Positions 1-8,092 of a stretch of DNA of 26,813 nucleotides are shown here, piece after piece. Source of the stretch: JBNKFQ01 sp050289385 (GTDB lineage: Bacteria; Pseudomonadota; Gammaproteobacteria; Pseudomonadales; Porticoccaceae); contig JBNKFQ010000341.1 in NCBI GenBank assembly GCA_050289385.1, forward strand, positions 1 to 26,813, given 5' to 3'. A model generated the notes under the pieces. The model saw only the letters and a program-made list of their open reading frames with translations, made no database searches and was not told the DNA's origin. The position numbers and the translations under genes were made by a program. Each line of letters starts with the position of its first letter. Within the stretch, counting starts at the first letter, position 1.

Positions 1-8
1 AATACAAC

Positions 9-1391
9 CTACAGAGAAACCTTATCCCCGGTTTCGGGCACACAAGCCGACCACCCTAACTCTTCCTCAAGCGTCAATCGAAATTGATCCGCTGCCTCTG
101 GTTCGCCATGGGTGACAAAACAACGCTTGGGCGCTACGGGCAACTCTTGCAACCAGCGCAATAGCTCCAGTCGGTCTGCATGGGCAGACAAAAAATCCAG
201 CTTTTCAATACGGGCGCGCACATCGTAATACTTGCCGAATATTTTGATACGCTTTTCGCCATTGGTAAGTCGAGCGCCACGCGTACCACCGGCCTGAAAA
301 CCGGCAAATATGACGGTATTGCGATGATCGCCCAACATGCGACGCAAATGGTGAATCACGCGTCCACCGGTGGCCATGCCACTGGCGGCGAGAATAATGG
401 AGGGAACCCGCAGTTGATTCAGCGCCATGGAATCCTCAACCTCGCGAGTGAATGTCACATCTCGCGACAGCGCCTGACATTGTCCTTTGTTTAAACGATG
501 CAAACGGTGATGCCGCTGCATGATTTCGGTGGCGCTGATGGCCATCGGGCTGTCCAGGTAAATGGGTAAATTTGCAATTAATTTGCGCCGTCGCAATTCA
601 GTTAACAGATACAACATGGCTTGTGCCCGGCCAACAGCAAATGAGGGAATCAGTACACTGCCGCCCTGGCTGGTGGTGTCGTTAATCATATCGGCAACTA
701 CCTGCCACACATCCCGATTGCTGTGCAGACGATTGCCATAGGTAGACTCTGTAACCAGATAATCGCAATACACAGGCAGCTCCGGCGCGCGCATAATCAG
801 GTCGTTGGGCCGCCCCATATCACCCGTAAATAAAATGTGTCGGCCAGCGATCTCCACATCGAGGAATGCAGAGCCAAGAATGTGTCCATTGGGGTGAAAA
901 CTGACCTTGATATCGCCGATGGATGCGGTAGGGACATCAGCGCTTTGTTCCGCAAAACGCACGGTTTCAAACTGTTTGAGTGCGCGTTCAGCGTCGAGGA
1001 TGGTGTACAAGGGTTTGGCGGGTTTGTGGCGGCCAAAATTGTGGCGATTGTGATATGCCGCCTCTTCTTCCTGCAGTTTTGCAGAGTCCAGAAGCAATAT
1101 GTGGCAAAGATCGCGAGTGGCCTGGGTGCAGTAAATCGGGCCAGCAAATCCATCGGCAACCAGGCGCGGTAAATAACCGCTGTGGTCGAGGTGGGCGTGA
1201 GTCAGAAAGACTGCATCAATTGAGTCGGGCGCCACAGGAAAGGGATGCCAGTTTCTTTGGCGCAGATTTTTATACCCCTGGAATAATCCACAATCGACCA
1301 AACCCCGATGGTTATCAGTTTCCAGTAAATAGCGTGATCCAGTGACGGTATTTGCGGCGCCCAGAAACGTTAATTGTGCTTTATTGCTCAT
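9..1391 (-). CDS. MBL-fold beta-CASP metallo-hydrolase (RNA-processing exonuclease family)
   Basis: The 460-residue product has the full architecture of the CPSF/YSH1-like metallo-beta-lactamase family. The zinc motif HAHLDH is at residues 65-70, with further metal-site candidates at His170 (NGHILGSAF) and Asp191 (FTGDMG). The beta-CASP part follows, with TESTYGNR and the PSFAVGRAQ segment. The C-terminal RNA-specificity region carries ASGMATGGR, FLSAHAD and FVTHGEPEA. Proteins of this family are predicted nucleases acting on RNA, with two metal ions at the active site; the substrate of this bacterial branch is not known from sequence. The ATG start gives MSNKAQLTFLGAA, which enters the first beta strand at once. 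It is transcribed away from its neighbour and separated by about 320 bp from the gene upstream. Family assignment is firm; physiological role is not. Confidence 0.9.
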   Translation of the reverse strand: MSNKAQLTFLGAANTVTGSRYLLETDNHRGLVDCGLFQGYKNLRQRNWHPFPVAPDSIDAVFLTHAHLDHSGYLPRLVADGFAGPIYCTQATRDLCHILLLDSAKLQEEEAAYHNRHNFGRHKPAKPLYTILDAERALKQFETVRFAEQSADVPTASIGDIKVSFHPNGHILGSAFLDVEIAGRHILFTGDMGRPNDLIMRAPELPVYCDYLVTESTYGNRLHSNRDVWQVVADMINDTTSQGGSVLIPSFAVGRAQAMLYLLTELRRRKLIANLPIYLDSPMAISATEIMQRHHRLHRLNKGQCQALSRDVTFTREVEDSMALNQLRVPSIILAASGMATGGRVIHHLRRMLGDHRNTVIFAGFQAGGTRGARLTNGEKRIKIFGKYYDVRARIEKLDFLSAHADRLELLRWLQELPVAPKRCFVTHGEPEAADQFRLTLEEELGWSACVPETGDKVSL

Positions 1392-1712
1392 TTTTTTGAT
1401 CCTTCGATTATTTGCGGGATTTTATCGGGTGGTGACTGAAGAGCAGAAAAAGTATCGAATTTTTAGCCACAATCCCGTTACCTGATACGAAAAGAGGCTG
1501 GTCCATTTGTGTAGCGCGAAAATAAAATTGGGGCCTGGTAACAGACCCTGGCAGCTGGATGTCGGATTTGAGCCGAGACATGCCATAGAGGAAAACCCCC
1601 GGTTTCGTCAGAATTGTCCAGCCAGTAGCGGTCACCGAAAACCCTTTTCCCGTAATTTTTACCAAGAATAGCGCTTATCTGAAGACCGAATCAGGAGCCA
1701 GATCAAAAACTC
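1392..1712. other. Intergenic stretch without a convincing gene
   Basis: These 321 bases separate the metallo-hydrolase from the guanidinobutyrase gene, both on the minus strand. The only open frame of any length (1408-1665, minus) would need a TTG start with no good ribosome binding site, and its translation resembles nothing I know. I see no strong hairpin with a T-run, so I call no terminator here. It probably holds the promoter of the metallo-hydrolase gene. Confidence 0.5.
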
Positions 1713-2669
1713 TTACATCCTTTTGATACACCCGGGCAAACTGCACAACATTTCAAAAATCAAGTTAGCAGCCAATAAAGAAGTATTGCCAGTGGTGTCA
1801 TAGGGTGGTGAGACCTCCACCAGATCGGCGCCCACCATATTCAGGCCATAGCACCCGCGAATAATTTCCAGGCCTTGCGATGCGGTCAAACCTCCGGGTT
1901 CGGGGGTACCTGTACCCGGTGCTACCGATGGGTCGAGGCCGTCGATGTCAAAACTCAGATAGGCAGGTGTGTCAGGACCGATTTTGTGGCGGACTTCTGC
2001 CATCAGGGGCGCCAGGGATTTGTACCAGCAATCCTCTGCAGGAATAGCGGTTACCCCCTGATCGCGTGACCAGTCAAAGTCCTCCGCCGAGTAACCTGTA
2101 GCGCGCAGCCCGATCTGGAACATTTTTTTCGAGTCCACGAGGCTTTCTTCAATTGCGCGGCGAAAGATGGTGCCGTGGGCAATTTTTTCACCAAACATGG
2201 TGTCGTTGGTATCCGAATGAGCGTCCACGTGAACCAGTGCCAGCTTGCCGTGCTTTTTGTGCAGGACCCGCAATATAGGCAGGGTAATAGTGTGGTCGCC
2301 GCCAAAAGAAACAGGTTTGGCACCACAGGCGATTACGGCGTCGTAATGTTGTTCAATAATGGCGATCGATTTCTCAAGATTGTAGGGATTAACAGCCACA
2401 TCGCCAATATCGGCTACCCTGAAGCTGTCAAAGGGCGCGGCGCGGGTATACATACCGTAGGGTCGCACCAGTACCGATTCGGTGCGAATTTGTCGCGGAC
2501 CAAAGCGCGTCCCGGAACGGTTGCTGGTGCCAATATCCAGTGGCACACCAATTAACGCCACGTCCAGGCCGGTAGCATCCGCTTGTGTCGGCAGTCGGAA
2601 CATTGAGGCAACGCCGCCAAAGCGAGGCATCTCGTTGCCGCCCAGCGGCTGGTTGAATGTATCGGTCAT
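1713..2669 (-). CDS. gbuA: Ureohydrolase, probable guanidinobutyrase (agmatinase family)
   Basis: A 318-residue manganese ureohydrolase. The three metal-binding blocks are visible: GGDHTITLPIL, VHVDAHSD and LSFDIDGLDPSVAPGTGTPE. The N-terminus (QPLGGNEMPRFGG) and the GTRFGPRQIRTES block match what I remember of Pseudomonas GbuA, which splits 4-guanidinobutyrate into GABA and urea. The neighbouring GABA aminotransferase and succinate-semialdehyde dehydrogenase genes fit that substrate better than agmatine. An in-frame extension upstream to 2831 exists, but it is low-complexity and unlike the family, so I start at the ATG at 2669. The ribosome binding site there is weak. The gene is divergent from the acyl-CoA synthetase across about 230 bp that contain an operator-like palindrome. 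Agmatinase (SpeB) is the alternative. Confidence 0.87.
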   Translation of the reverse strand: MTDTFNQPLGGNEMPRFGGVASMFRLPTQADATGLDVALIGVPLDIGTSNRSGTRFGPRQIRTESVLVRPYGMYTRAAPFDSFRVADIGDVAVNPYNLEKSIAIIEQHYDAVIACGAKPVSFGGDHTITLPILRVLHKKHGKLALVHVDAHSDTNDTMFGEKIAHGTIFRRAIEESLVDSKKMFQIGLRATGYSAEDFDWSRDQGVTAIPAEDCWYKSLAPLMAEVRHKIGPDTPAYLSFDIDGLDPSVAPGTGTPEPGGLTASQGLEIIRGCYGLNMVGADLVEVSPPYDTTGNTSLLAANLIFEMLCSLPGCIKRM

Positions 2670-2732
2670 GATGAATTCCGTTTGACTCTCGGTGTTGATT
2701 GACCATGATAGAGATGTTGGTTTGATAAAGGT

Positions 2733-2749
2733 TATACCATTTTGGTGTA
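2733..2749. promoter_or_regulatory. Operator-like inverted repeat in divergent region
   Basis: TATACCA, a 3-base spacer and TGGTGTA form a 7-bp inverted repeat with one mismatch (a G-T pair). It lies between the divergent guanidinobutyrase and acyl-CoA synthetase genes, about 65 bp from the former start and 155 bp from the latter. Its place and symmetry suggest a binding site for a dimeric regulator of one or both genes. No regulator gene lies next to it. The assignment is inference. Confidence 0.35.
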
Positions 2750-2903
2750 GATGGAAGGGAAAGAGGTCGGATGACAGAGGTCTGGCGCTAACGATTCGTG
2801 CCATTGCTTTGCTCGGCGACGATAAAAGCAAAAAGAACGTGTTTTGGTTTTTCTTTTGCGTCCGACGTAAGCCTTCCGGCCAGTTACTTTGAGGATCACA
2901 ATC

Positions 2904-4526
2904 ATGCGTGGACAGATGATGGATTACCCGCTGACGGTAACGTCAATTATGCGCTTTGCGCAGCGGGTGCATAAACACCGCGAGATGGTGTCTGTTACCG
3001 CAGACAACCCGCGTCATTGTTATACCTATGGCGACGCATTCCGCCGCACAAATCAGCTCGCCAACGCCATGCATGCACTGGGTATTGGCCGTGGTGAACG
3101 CGTTGGCACGCTGGCATGGAACGATCACCGTCACTTTGAGCTCTATTTTGGCATTGCCAGCTATGGCGCTGTGTGTCACACCATCAATCCACGTCTGTTT
3201 CCCGAGCAAATTGTTTACATCATCAATCACGCCGAAGACCAGTGGCTGTTTATAGACCCGATGTTTGTACCACTGGTGGAAAAGCTGCAAGACAAATTAC
3301 CCCACGTAAAAGGCTATGTGATACTCAGTGACGAGGACCATATGCCCGATACTGACCTGCCTGATGTTCTTGGCTATGAAGAACTGATTCACGCGCAGCC
3401 GGATACCTTCAATTGGCCTCATCTGGATGAATACGCCGCCGCTGGACTGTGTTACACATCAGGCACCACGGGTGACCCCAAAGGGGTTCTCTATAGCCAC
3501 CGCAGCATTGTGTTGCACGCAATGATGACGGCGATGCAGGATGTTATGGGGATTTCCGCCAGCACTGTCTTGCTGCCAGTTGTACCGATGTTTCACGTCA
3601 ATGCCTGGGGAGCTCCGCACGTTGCCGCCATGGTGGGCGCCAAACTGGTTTTACCCGGCTCTAAAATGGGTGATGGAGCGGCGTTGACTCAACTGATTAA
3701 TTCGGAACAGGTGACATACTCTTTGGGCGTTCCCACTATTTGGCTTGGACTGGCCAAATACCTGGAAAGCACAGGCCAGACGATACCATCGTTAAAAGCA
3801 GTCGTGATTGGTGGCGCAGCTTGCCCGCTTGCCTTGATGCAATCCCTGGAGAAGCTGGGTGTGTGGGTGCATACGGGCTGGGGTATGACAGAAACCAGCC
3901 CACTTGGTGTATATAACACTCTGCTGCCCTGGATGGACGAGTTGCCAGAGGACGAACGGGATCAGTATCGGGTAAAAGCGGGTCGGGCACTCTATGGGGT
4001 AGAGTTGAAAATAGAAGACGATCAGGGCAATGAGCTGCCCTGGGATGGTAAAACGGCTGGCGAGCTCAAGGTGCGCGGTCCCTGGGTGGCCGATAGTTAC
4101 TTTCGCATGGAGGGTTTGGACCACCATTTTGATGAAGGCTGGTTTGCCACCGGCGATATCGCCACCATTGATGAATACGGTTATCTGCAGATAACAGACC
4201 GCAGCAAGGATGTGATCAAGTCTGGTGGCGAGTGGATAAGCTCCATTGATGTGGAAAATGCCGTGATGGCGCATCCCGATGTAGCAGAGGCGGCAGTGAT
4301 AGGTGTGCCTCACCCAAAATGGGGCGAGCGACCCTTGCTGGTGATTGTGCCAGTGGAAGATACCAGCCCGGACCCAAAAGAGATACTACATTTCTTGTAT
4401 GACAAAATCGCAAAATGGTGGGTGCCAGACGCTTGTGAATTTGTGGACGAGCTCCCCCATACCGCCACCGGTAAAGTCAGTAAAAAAGATCTGCGAGAAA
4501 GGTTCAGGAACTTCGCATACTCATAA
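2904..4526 (+). CDS. AMP-dependent acyl-CoA synthetase, AlkK-type (medium-chain)
   Basis: A 540-residue adenylate-forming enzyme that would activate a carboxylic acid with ATP and CoA. Visible motifs are the phosphate-binding loop YTSGTTGDPKG (residues 184-194), MFHVNAWG, GMTETSPLG, GWFATGDIATID, the hinge DRSKDVIKSGGEWIS and the catalytic lysine in TGKVSKKDLR near the C-terminus. CHTINPRLFPEQ and LPVVPMFHVNAWG are very like the medium-chain synthetase AlkK and the methylmercaptopropionate ligase DmdB. An upstream TTG (2889) is open, but ATG 2904 has GAGG at 9-bp spacing and gives MRGQMMDYPLT, matching the family start, so I prefer it. It is co-directional with the GABA genes, 154 bp ahead of gabD. 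The true substrate is unknown; a pathway link with GABA catabolism is inference. Confidence 0.88.
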   Translation: MRGQMMDYPLTVTSIMRFAQRVHKHREMVSVTADNPRHCYTYGDAFRRTNQLANAMHALGIGRGERVGTLAWNDHRHFELYFGIASYGAVCHTINPRLFPEQIVYIINHAEDQWLFIDPMFVPLVEKLQDKLPHVKGYVILSDEDHMPDTDLPDVLGYEELIHAQPDTFNWPHLDEYAAAGLCYTSGTTGDPKGVLYSHRSIVLHAMMTAMQDVMGISASTVLLPVVPMFHVNAWGAPHVAAMVGAKLVLPGSKMGDGAALTQLINSEQVTYSLGVPTIWLGLAKYLESTGQTIPSLKAVVIGGAACPLALMQSLEKLGVWVHTGWGMTETSPLGVYNTLLPWMDELPEDERDQYRVKAGRALYGVELKIEDDQGNELPWDGKTAGELKVRGPWVADSYFRMEGLDHHFDEGWFATGDIATIDEYGYLQITDRSKDVIKSGGEWISSIDVENAVMAHPDVAEAAVIGVPHPKWGERPLLVIVPVEDTSPDPKEILHFLYDKIAKWWVPDACEFVDELPHTATGKVSKKDLRERFRNFAYS

Positions 4527-4587
4527 CCCGTTGAGGGTAGGGTTTATCAGGTTTGATTTTGATAGCGTATCGTCCGATAGTTTTACG

Positions 4588-4600
4588 ACAACAGTGTTGT
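4588..4600. promoter_or_regulatory. Perfect palindrome ACAACA-G-TGTTGT upstream of gabD
   Basis: A perfect 6+6 inverted repeat with a one-base centre lies in the 154-bp gap between the acyl-CoA synthetase and gabD. It is 80 bp ahead of the gabD start, where an operator could sit over or beside a promoter. A second inverted repeat follows 16 bp downstream. Regulatory role is inference from position and symmetry. Confidence 0.35.
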
Positions 4601-4616
4601 GATAACTGTTGCGTAG

Positions 4617-4640
4617 TGAATTGTGCTTTCGAACAATTCA
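4617..4640. promoter_or_regulatory. Inverted repeat TGAATTGT / ACAATTCA upstream of gabD
   Basis: Two perfect 8-bp arms separated by 8 bp lie 40 bp ahead of the gabD start codon. The arrangement (arms one helical turn and a half apart, centre to centre) is typical of a dimeric operator. It has no T-run after it, so it is not a terminator of the gene upstream. Confidence 0.38.
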
Positions 4641-4680
4641 TTTCATTACGGCATTCCAGTAAATAATCAGGTAGTACTCT

Positions 4681-6144
4681 ATGACTCTTGCTCTCGACGA
4701 TCACACCTTGTTAAAAACCGACGCTTATATCGGCGGGCAATGGTTGCCTGCTGACAGCGGTGAGACCGTATCGGTTATCAATCCGGCCTCCGGGGAAACG
4801 ATTGCCGAGATTGCGAAATGTGGCTCTGCAGAAACCCAACGTGCAATTGAGTGTGCCGCAACAGCACAGCAAAGCTGGAAACAATATACAGCTGCAGACA
4901 GAGCCAGCTTGCTGCGCAACTGGTATAACCTGATGTTGCAACATCAGGAGGATTTGGCAAAAATTCTTACTGCCGAACAGGGCAAACCACTGGCTGAAGC
5001 CCGGGGAGAAATTTCCTATGGTGCCAGTTACATCGAGTGGTTTGCTGAAGAAGCCAAACGCGTGTACGGCGATACTATCCCGCAGCCATCAAACGACAAG
5101 CGTCTGGTGTGTATCAAGCAACCCATCGGAGTTGTGGCTTGCATTACTCCCTGGAATTTTCCCAACGCCATGCTCACTCGCAAAATCGCCCCGGCTCTGG
5201 CGACCGGCTGTACGGTGGTGTGCAAACCGGCCAATGCCACGCCATTATCGGCTTTCGCGATAGCTGAACTGGCCGAACGAGCGGGTATTCCGCCTGGCGT
5301 AATTAACATGGTCACCGGTCGCACCGGCGATATCGGCAAGGAACTGACAGGCAATCCCTTGATTCGCAAACTCACTTTTACCGGTTCTACACATGTGGGC
5401 AAGCAATTGATAGAGCAATGTGCGAGTACGGTAAAGCGCACGTCCATGGAACTGGGTGGTAATGCCCCGTTTATTGTATTTGACGACGCTGACCTGGACG
5501 CTGCGGTGCGTGGTATTTTGGCCTCCAAGTATCGCAATGCGGGTCAAACCTGCGTATGCGCAAACCGGATTCTGGTGCAAGACACAATTTATGATGAATT
5601 TGCCGAACGTTTGGCCAGTGCAGTCAAAACGGAATACACCCTGGGTAACGGTGCCGACCAAGGCGTTAATATGGGGCCCTTGATTGATCAGAATGCCGCC
5701 GACAAGGTTTGTGCGCTGATAGACGATTCCCTGGCTGGGGGTGCCACGCTGAAAACCGGAGGTCGCTCGGCGTTAGGTGGCAGTTTTGTCGAACCTGTAG
5801 TGCTTACAAACGTCACCAGCGACATGCAAATATTTCGTGAAGAGATATTTGGCCCTGTTGCACCGTTGATCAAATTTGATACTGAGGAAGAAGCAATCGC
5901 TATGGCCAACGACACAGAGTTTGGTCTCGCGTCCTATTTTTATTCTCGCGATATTGGTCGTATATGGCGCGTGGCAGAAGGGCTGGAGTATGGCATTGTA
6001 GGTATTAATGAAGGCATTATATCCAATGCCATGGCGCCATTTGGTGGTGTCAAGGAATCCGGTAATGGCCGAGAAGGTTCCAAATACGGAATTGAGGATT
6101 ATCTGGAAATAAAATATATGTGTATCGGTGGAATTGACCGGTAG
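4681..6144 (+). CDS. gabD: NAD(P)-dependent succinate-semialdehyde dehydrogenase
   Basis: A 487-residue aldehyde dehydrogenase that would oxidise succinate semialdehyde to succinate, the last step of GABA breakdown. The catalytic glutamate is in MELGGNAP (Glu257) and the catalytic cysteine in NAGQTCVCANR (Cys291, with Cys293 forming the CxC pair seen in this subfamily). ITPWNFP, CKPANATPLSA and FTGSTHVGK complete the cofactor-binding signature, and length and ends (KTDAYIGGQW to GGVKESGNGREGSKYGIEDYLE) fit GabD. The ATG follows an AGG about 9 bp upstream. It sits 122 bp ahead of gabT on the same strand and is preceded by two operator-like palindromes. Other semialdehyde substrates, such as glutarate semialdehyde, cannot be excluded. 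Confidence 0.93.
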   Translation: MTLALDDHTLLKTDAYIGGQWLPADSGETVSVINPASGETIAEIAKCGSAETQRAIECAATAQQSWKQYTAADRASLLRNWYNLMLQHQEDLAKILTAEQGKPLAEARGEISYGASYIEWFAEEAKRVYGDTIPQPSNDKRLVCIKQPIGVVACITPWNFPNAMLTRKIAPALATGCTVVCKPANATPLSAFAIAELAERAGIPPGVINMVTGRTGDIGKELTGNPLIRKLTFTGSTHVGKQLIEQCASTVKRTSMELGGNAPFIVFDDADLDAAVRGILASKYRNAGQTCVCANRILVQDTIYDEFAERLASAVKTEYTLGNGADQGVNMGPLIDQNAADKVCALIDDSLAGGATLKTGGRSALGGSFVEPVVLTNVTSDMQIFREEIFGPVAPLIKFDTEEEAIAMANDTEFGLASYFYSRDIGRIWRVAEGLEYGIVGINEGIISNAMAPFGGVKESGNGREGSKYGIEDYLEIKYMCIGGIDR

Positions 6145-6191
6145 AGGGACGCCACTGTCACGCCGAGCGTTTCCAAAAAAAGTCGGTGAAG

Positions 6192-6232
6192 CACGTGTCC
6201 ACAATGTCTACTCAGTCCACAAAGGCCACGTG
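6192..6232. repeat. Two CACGTG palindromes between gabD and gabT
   Basis: CACGTG occurs at 6192-6197 and again at 6227-6232, 35 bp apart, with GTCCAC copies beside them (6197-6202 and 6215-6220). The pair lies in the 122-bp gap ahead of gabT, and the spacing of a little over three helical turns would put both on one face of the DNA. It may be regulatory or chance. Confidence 0.25.
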
Positions 6233-6266
6233 ATATAGAGCCAAACGACAAACAGAGAACCACAGA

Positions 6267-7553
6267 ATGCTTACCAACACCGAACTGCAAACGCGCAAGG
6301 AAAAAGCAATAGCTCGTGGCCAGGGCACTATGGCGCCGGTGTATATTGATCATGCCAAAAATGCTGAACTATGGGACGTAGAAGGCAAGCGTTATATTGA
6401 TTTTGGCGCTGGCATCGCCGTGGTAAATACTGGCCACGGACACCCGAAGGTGAAAGCGGCGGCGCAAAAACAGCTGGATAAATTCAGCCACACCTGCGTG
6501 ATGATTACGCCTTATGAATGTGCGATTGAATTGGCAGAAAAACTCAATGACCTTGCCCCCGGCAACACACCCAAAAAGACGGCATTCGTTACTACTGGTG
6601 CAGAAGCAGTTGAAAATTGCATCAAAATTGCCCGTGCTCATACCGGGAGACGTGGAGTGATCGCATTTAGTGGTGGCTTTCATGGGCGTACCCTGCTGGC
6701 AATGGGGCTGACTGGTAAAATCACACCTTATAAAAACCTTTTTGGACCTTTCCCGGGCGATATTTTTCATGCGCCGTTTCCGATTCCGTATCACGGCGTG
6801 TCCGTAAGCGACTCGCTAAAAGCATTAAACAATTTATTTAAAGTCGACATCGCTCCGGAAGATGTTGCCGCCATTATTGTTGAGCCCGTACAAGGCGAAG
6901 GTGGTTTTTACTCTGCACCAGATGAATTTTTGCAAGCGTTGCGACGGATTTGTGATGAGAATGGAATTGTTTTGATTGCCGATGAAATCCAGACTGGTTT
7001 TGCTCGCACGGGGAAATTCTTTTGTTGCGAATACTCTGGCATTGAACCTGACTTGATTACCACTGCAAAAGGTATTGCGGGTGGATTGCCACTGTCTGCG
7101 GTAGTTGGCAAAGCAGAAATTATGGATGCACCCTTGCCTGGTGGTTTGGGTGGTACATATGGCGGGTCGCCAGTGGCGTGTGCAGCGGCGTTGGCAGTGA
7201 TTGACGTCATTGAAAAAGAAAATCTGAAAACGCGCGCGAATGATATTGGGGCATTATTTGGTCAGCGACTGGGAAAGTTGCAATCGCAGTACCCGCAAAT
7301 AGTCGGGGAAATCCGCGCCGGACGTGGTGCCATGGTTGCCATGGAACTTGTGCACGACGGAAACCCGGATCTGCCCAATGAAGAATTGACCAAAGCATTG
7401 CCTGCGAAAGCAGCAAATAAGGGTTTAATATTACTGCCCTGTGGTGTGCGTGGTAACGTTATTCGTTTTCTGCCTCCGCTAACCATCAGCGACCAACTGA
7501 TTCATGAAGGGCTTGATATTCTTGAGGCATGTATTGCTGAACTGGTAGCTTGA
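6267..7553 (+). CDS. gabT: 4-aminobutyrate aminotransferase (class III PLP enzyme)
   Basis: A 428-residue class III aminotransferase that would convert GABA and 2-oxoglutarate to succinate semialdehyde and glutamate. The PLP lysine is Lys268 in TTAKGIAGGLPLSAVVGK and the PLP-ring aspartate is Asp239 in LIADEIQTGFARTGKFF. VTTGAEAVENCIKIAR and SGGFHGRT are the phosphate and substrate loops, and VQGEGGF carries the glutamate (Glu211) typical of GABA aminotransferases. The start (MLTNTELQTRKEKAIARGQG) is that of the GabT family. The ribosome binding site is weak. It follows gabD on the same strand, so the two probably act in sequence. It is convergent with the acetyltransferase gene, with only 8 bp between stop codons. 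Confidence 0.94.
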   Translation: MLTNTELQTRKEKAIARGQGTMAPVYIDHAKNAELWDVEGKRYIDFGAGIAVVNTGHGHPKVKAAAQKQLDKFSHTCVMITPYECAIELAEKLNDLAPGNTPKKTAFVTTGAEAVENCIKIARAHTGRRGVIAFSGGFHGRTLLAMGLTGKITPYKNLFGPFPGDIFHAPFPIPYHGVSVSDSLKALNNLFKVDIAPEDVAAIIVEPVQGEGGFYSAPDEFLQALRRICDENGIVLIADEIQTGFARTGKFFCCEYSGIEPDLITTAKGIAGGLPLSAVVGKAEIMDAPLPGGLGGTYGGSPVACAAALAVIDVIEKENLKTRANDIGALFGQRLGKLQSQYPQIVGEIRAGRGAMVAMELVHDGNPDLPNEELTKALPAKAANKGLILLPCGVRGNVIRFLPPLTISDQLIHEGLDILEACIAELVA

Positions 7554-7561
7554 GAGCGGGT

Positions 7562-8053
7562 TTAATCCGATAGAGGCTTCACCATAAAAATAATATTTTC
7601 CAGATATTCTTTTGAAATTTTCAAATCAGTTGCCGGATAAGGGTGCTCAGTAAATCCCATTTTTCGGTAGCAGTGCAAGGCGATACGGTTGTGCCGATAT
7701 ACGAACAAAGAGGCACTGGAGACAGAAAAATTTTTGAGCCCGGCGGCAAGCAGTTTACTGATTAAAACCTTACCGTAGCTTCTCCCTCGTTGCGTCGGGT
7801 TGATGATAAGTCGAGCTAAATGAAGGCGGTCCAGCTTCTCGTATAATTGTCCAAAACCAATCAGAAAGTGGTTTTCGTTTGTCAGGGAATATGTCGCCAG
7901 TTCTTGCCACCTGATGTCTTCTTCAAACGACTTGTTAATAAACGGGTATCGCATGTGCGGCCCACCCCAAACCACGCAGGATTCCCTGTCGGGCAGCCAG
8001 GTTTTAATCTCTTCTATATGCGCTTCTGTCGTTTGATCAAGTTGCAAATTCAT
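7562..8053 (-). CDS. GNAT-family N-acetyltransferase
   Basis: A 163-residue single-domain protein of the GNAT fold. The acetyl-CoA pyrophosphate loop is visible as RLIINPTQRGRSYGKVLISKLL (the R/Q-x-x-G-x-G/A type), followed by the motif B helix HCYRKMGF. The N-terminal half, with a WGGPHMRYPF segment, resembles uncharacterised acetyltransferases of the WGGPxxxxP type. The substrate cannot be told. The gene starts 39 bp after the DUF418 gene on the same strand, so the two are likely co-transcribed. Confidence 0.8.
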   Translation of the reverse strand: MNLQLDQTTEAHIEEIKTWLPDRESCVVWGGPHMRYPFINKSFEEDIRWQELATYSLTNENHFLIGFGQLYEKLDRLHLARLIINPTQRGRSYGKVLISKLLAAGLKNFSVSSASLFVYRHNRIALHCYRKMGFTEHPYPATDLKISKEYLENIIFMVKPLSD

Positions 8054-8092
8054 TTGCGCATTTCCGTCAGATTTATTATTTGGACGTGCTCT

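Noticed and set aside
1408..1665. 85-codon minus-strand open frame
   Set aside because: It needs a TTG start, has no good ribosome binding site and its translation resembles no family I know.
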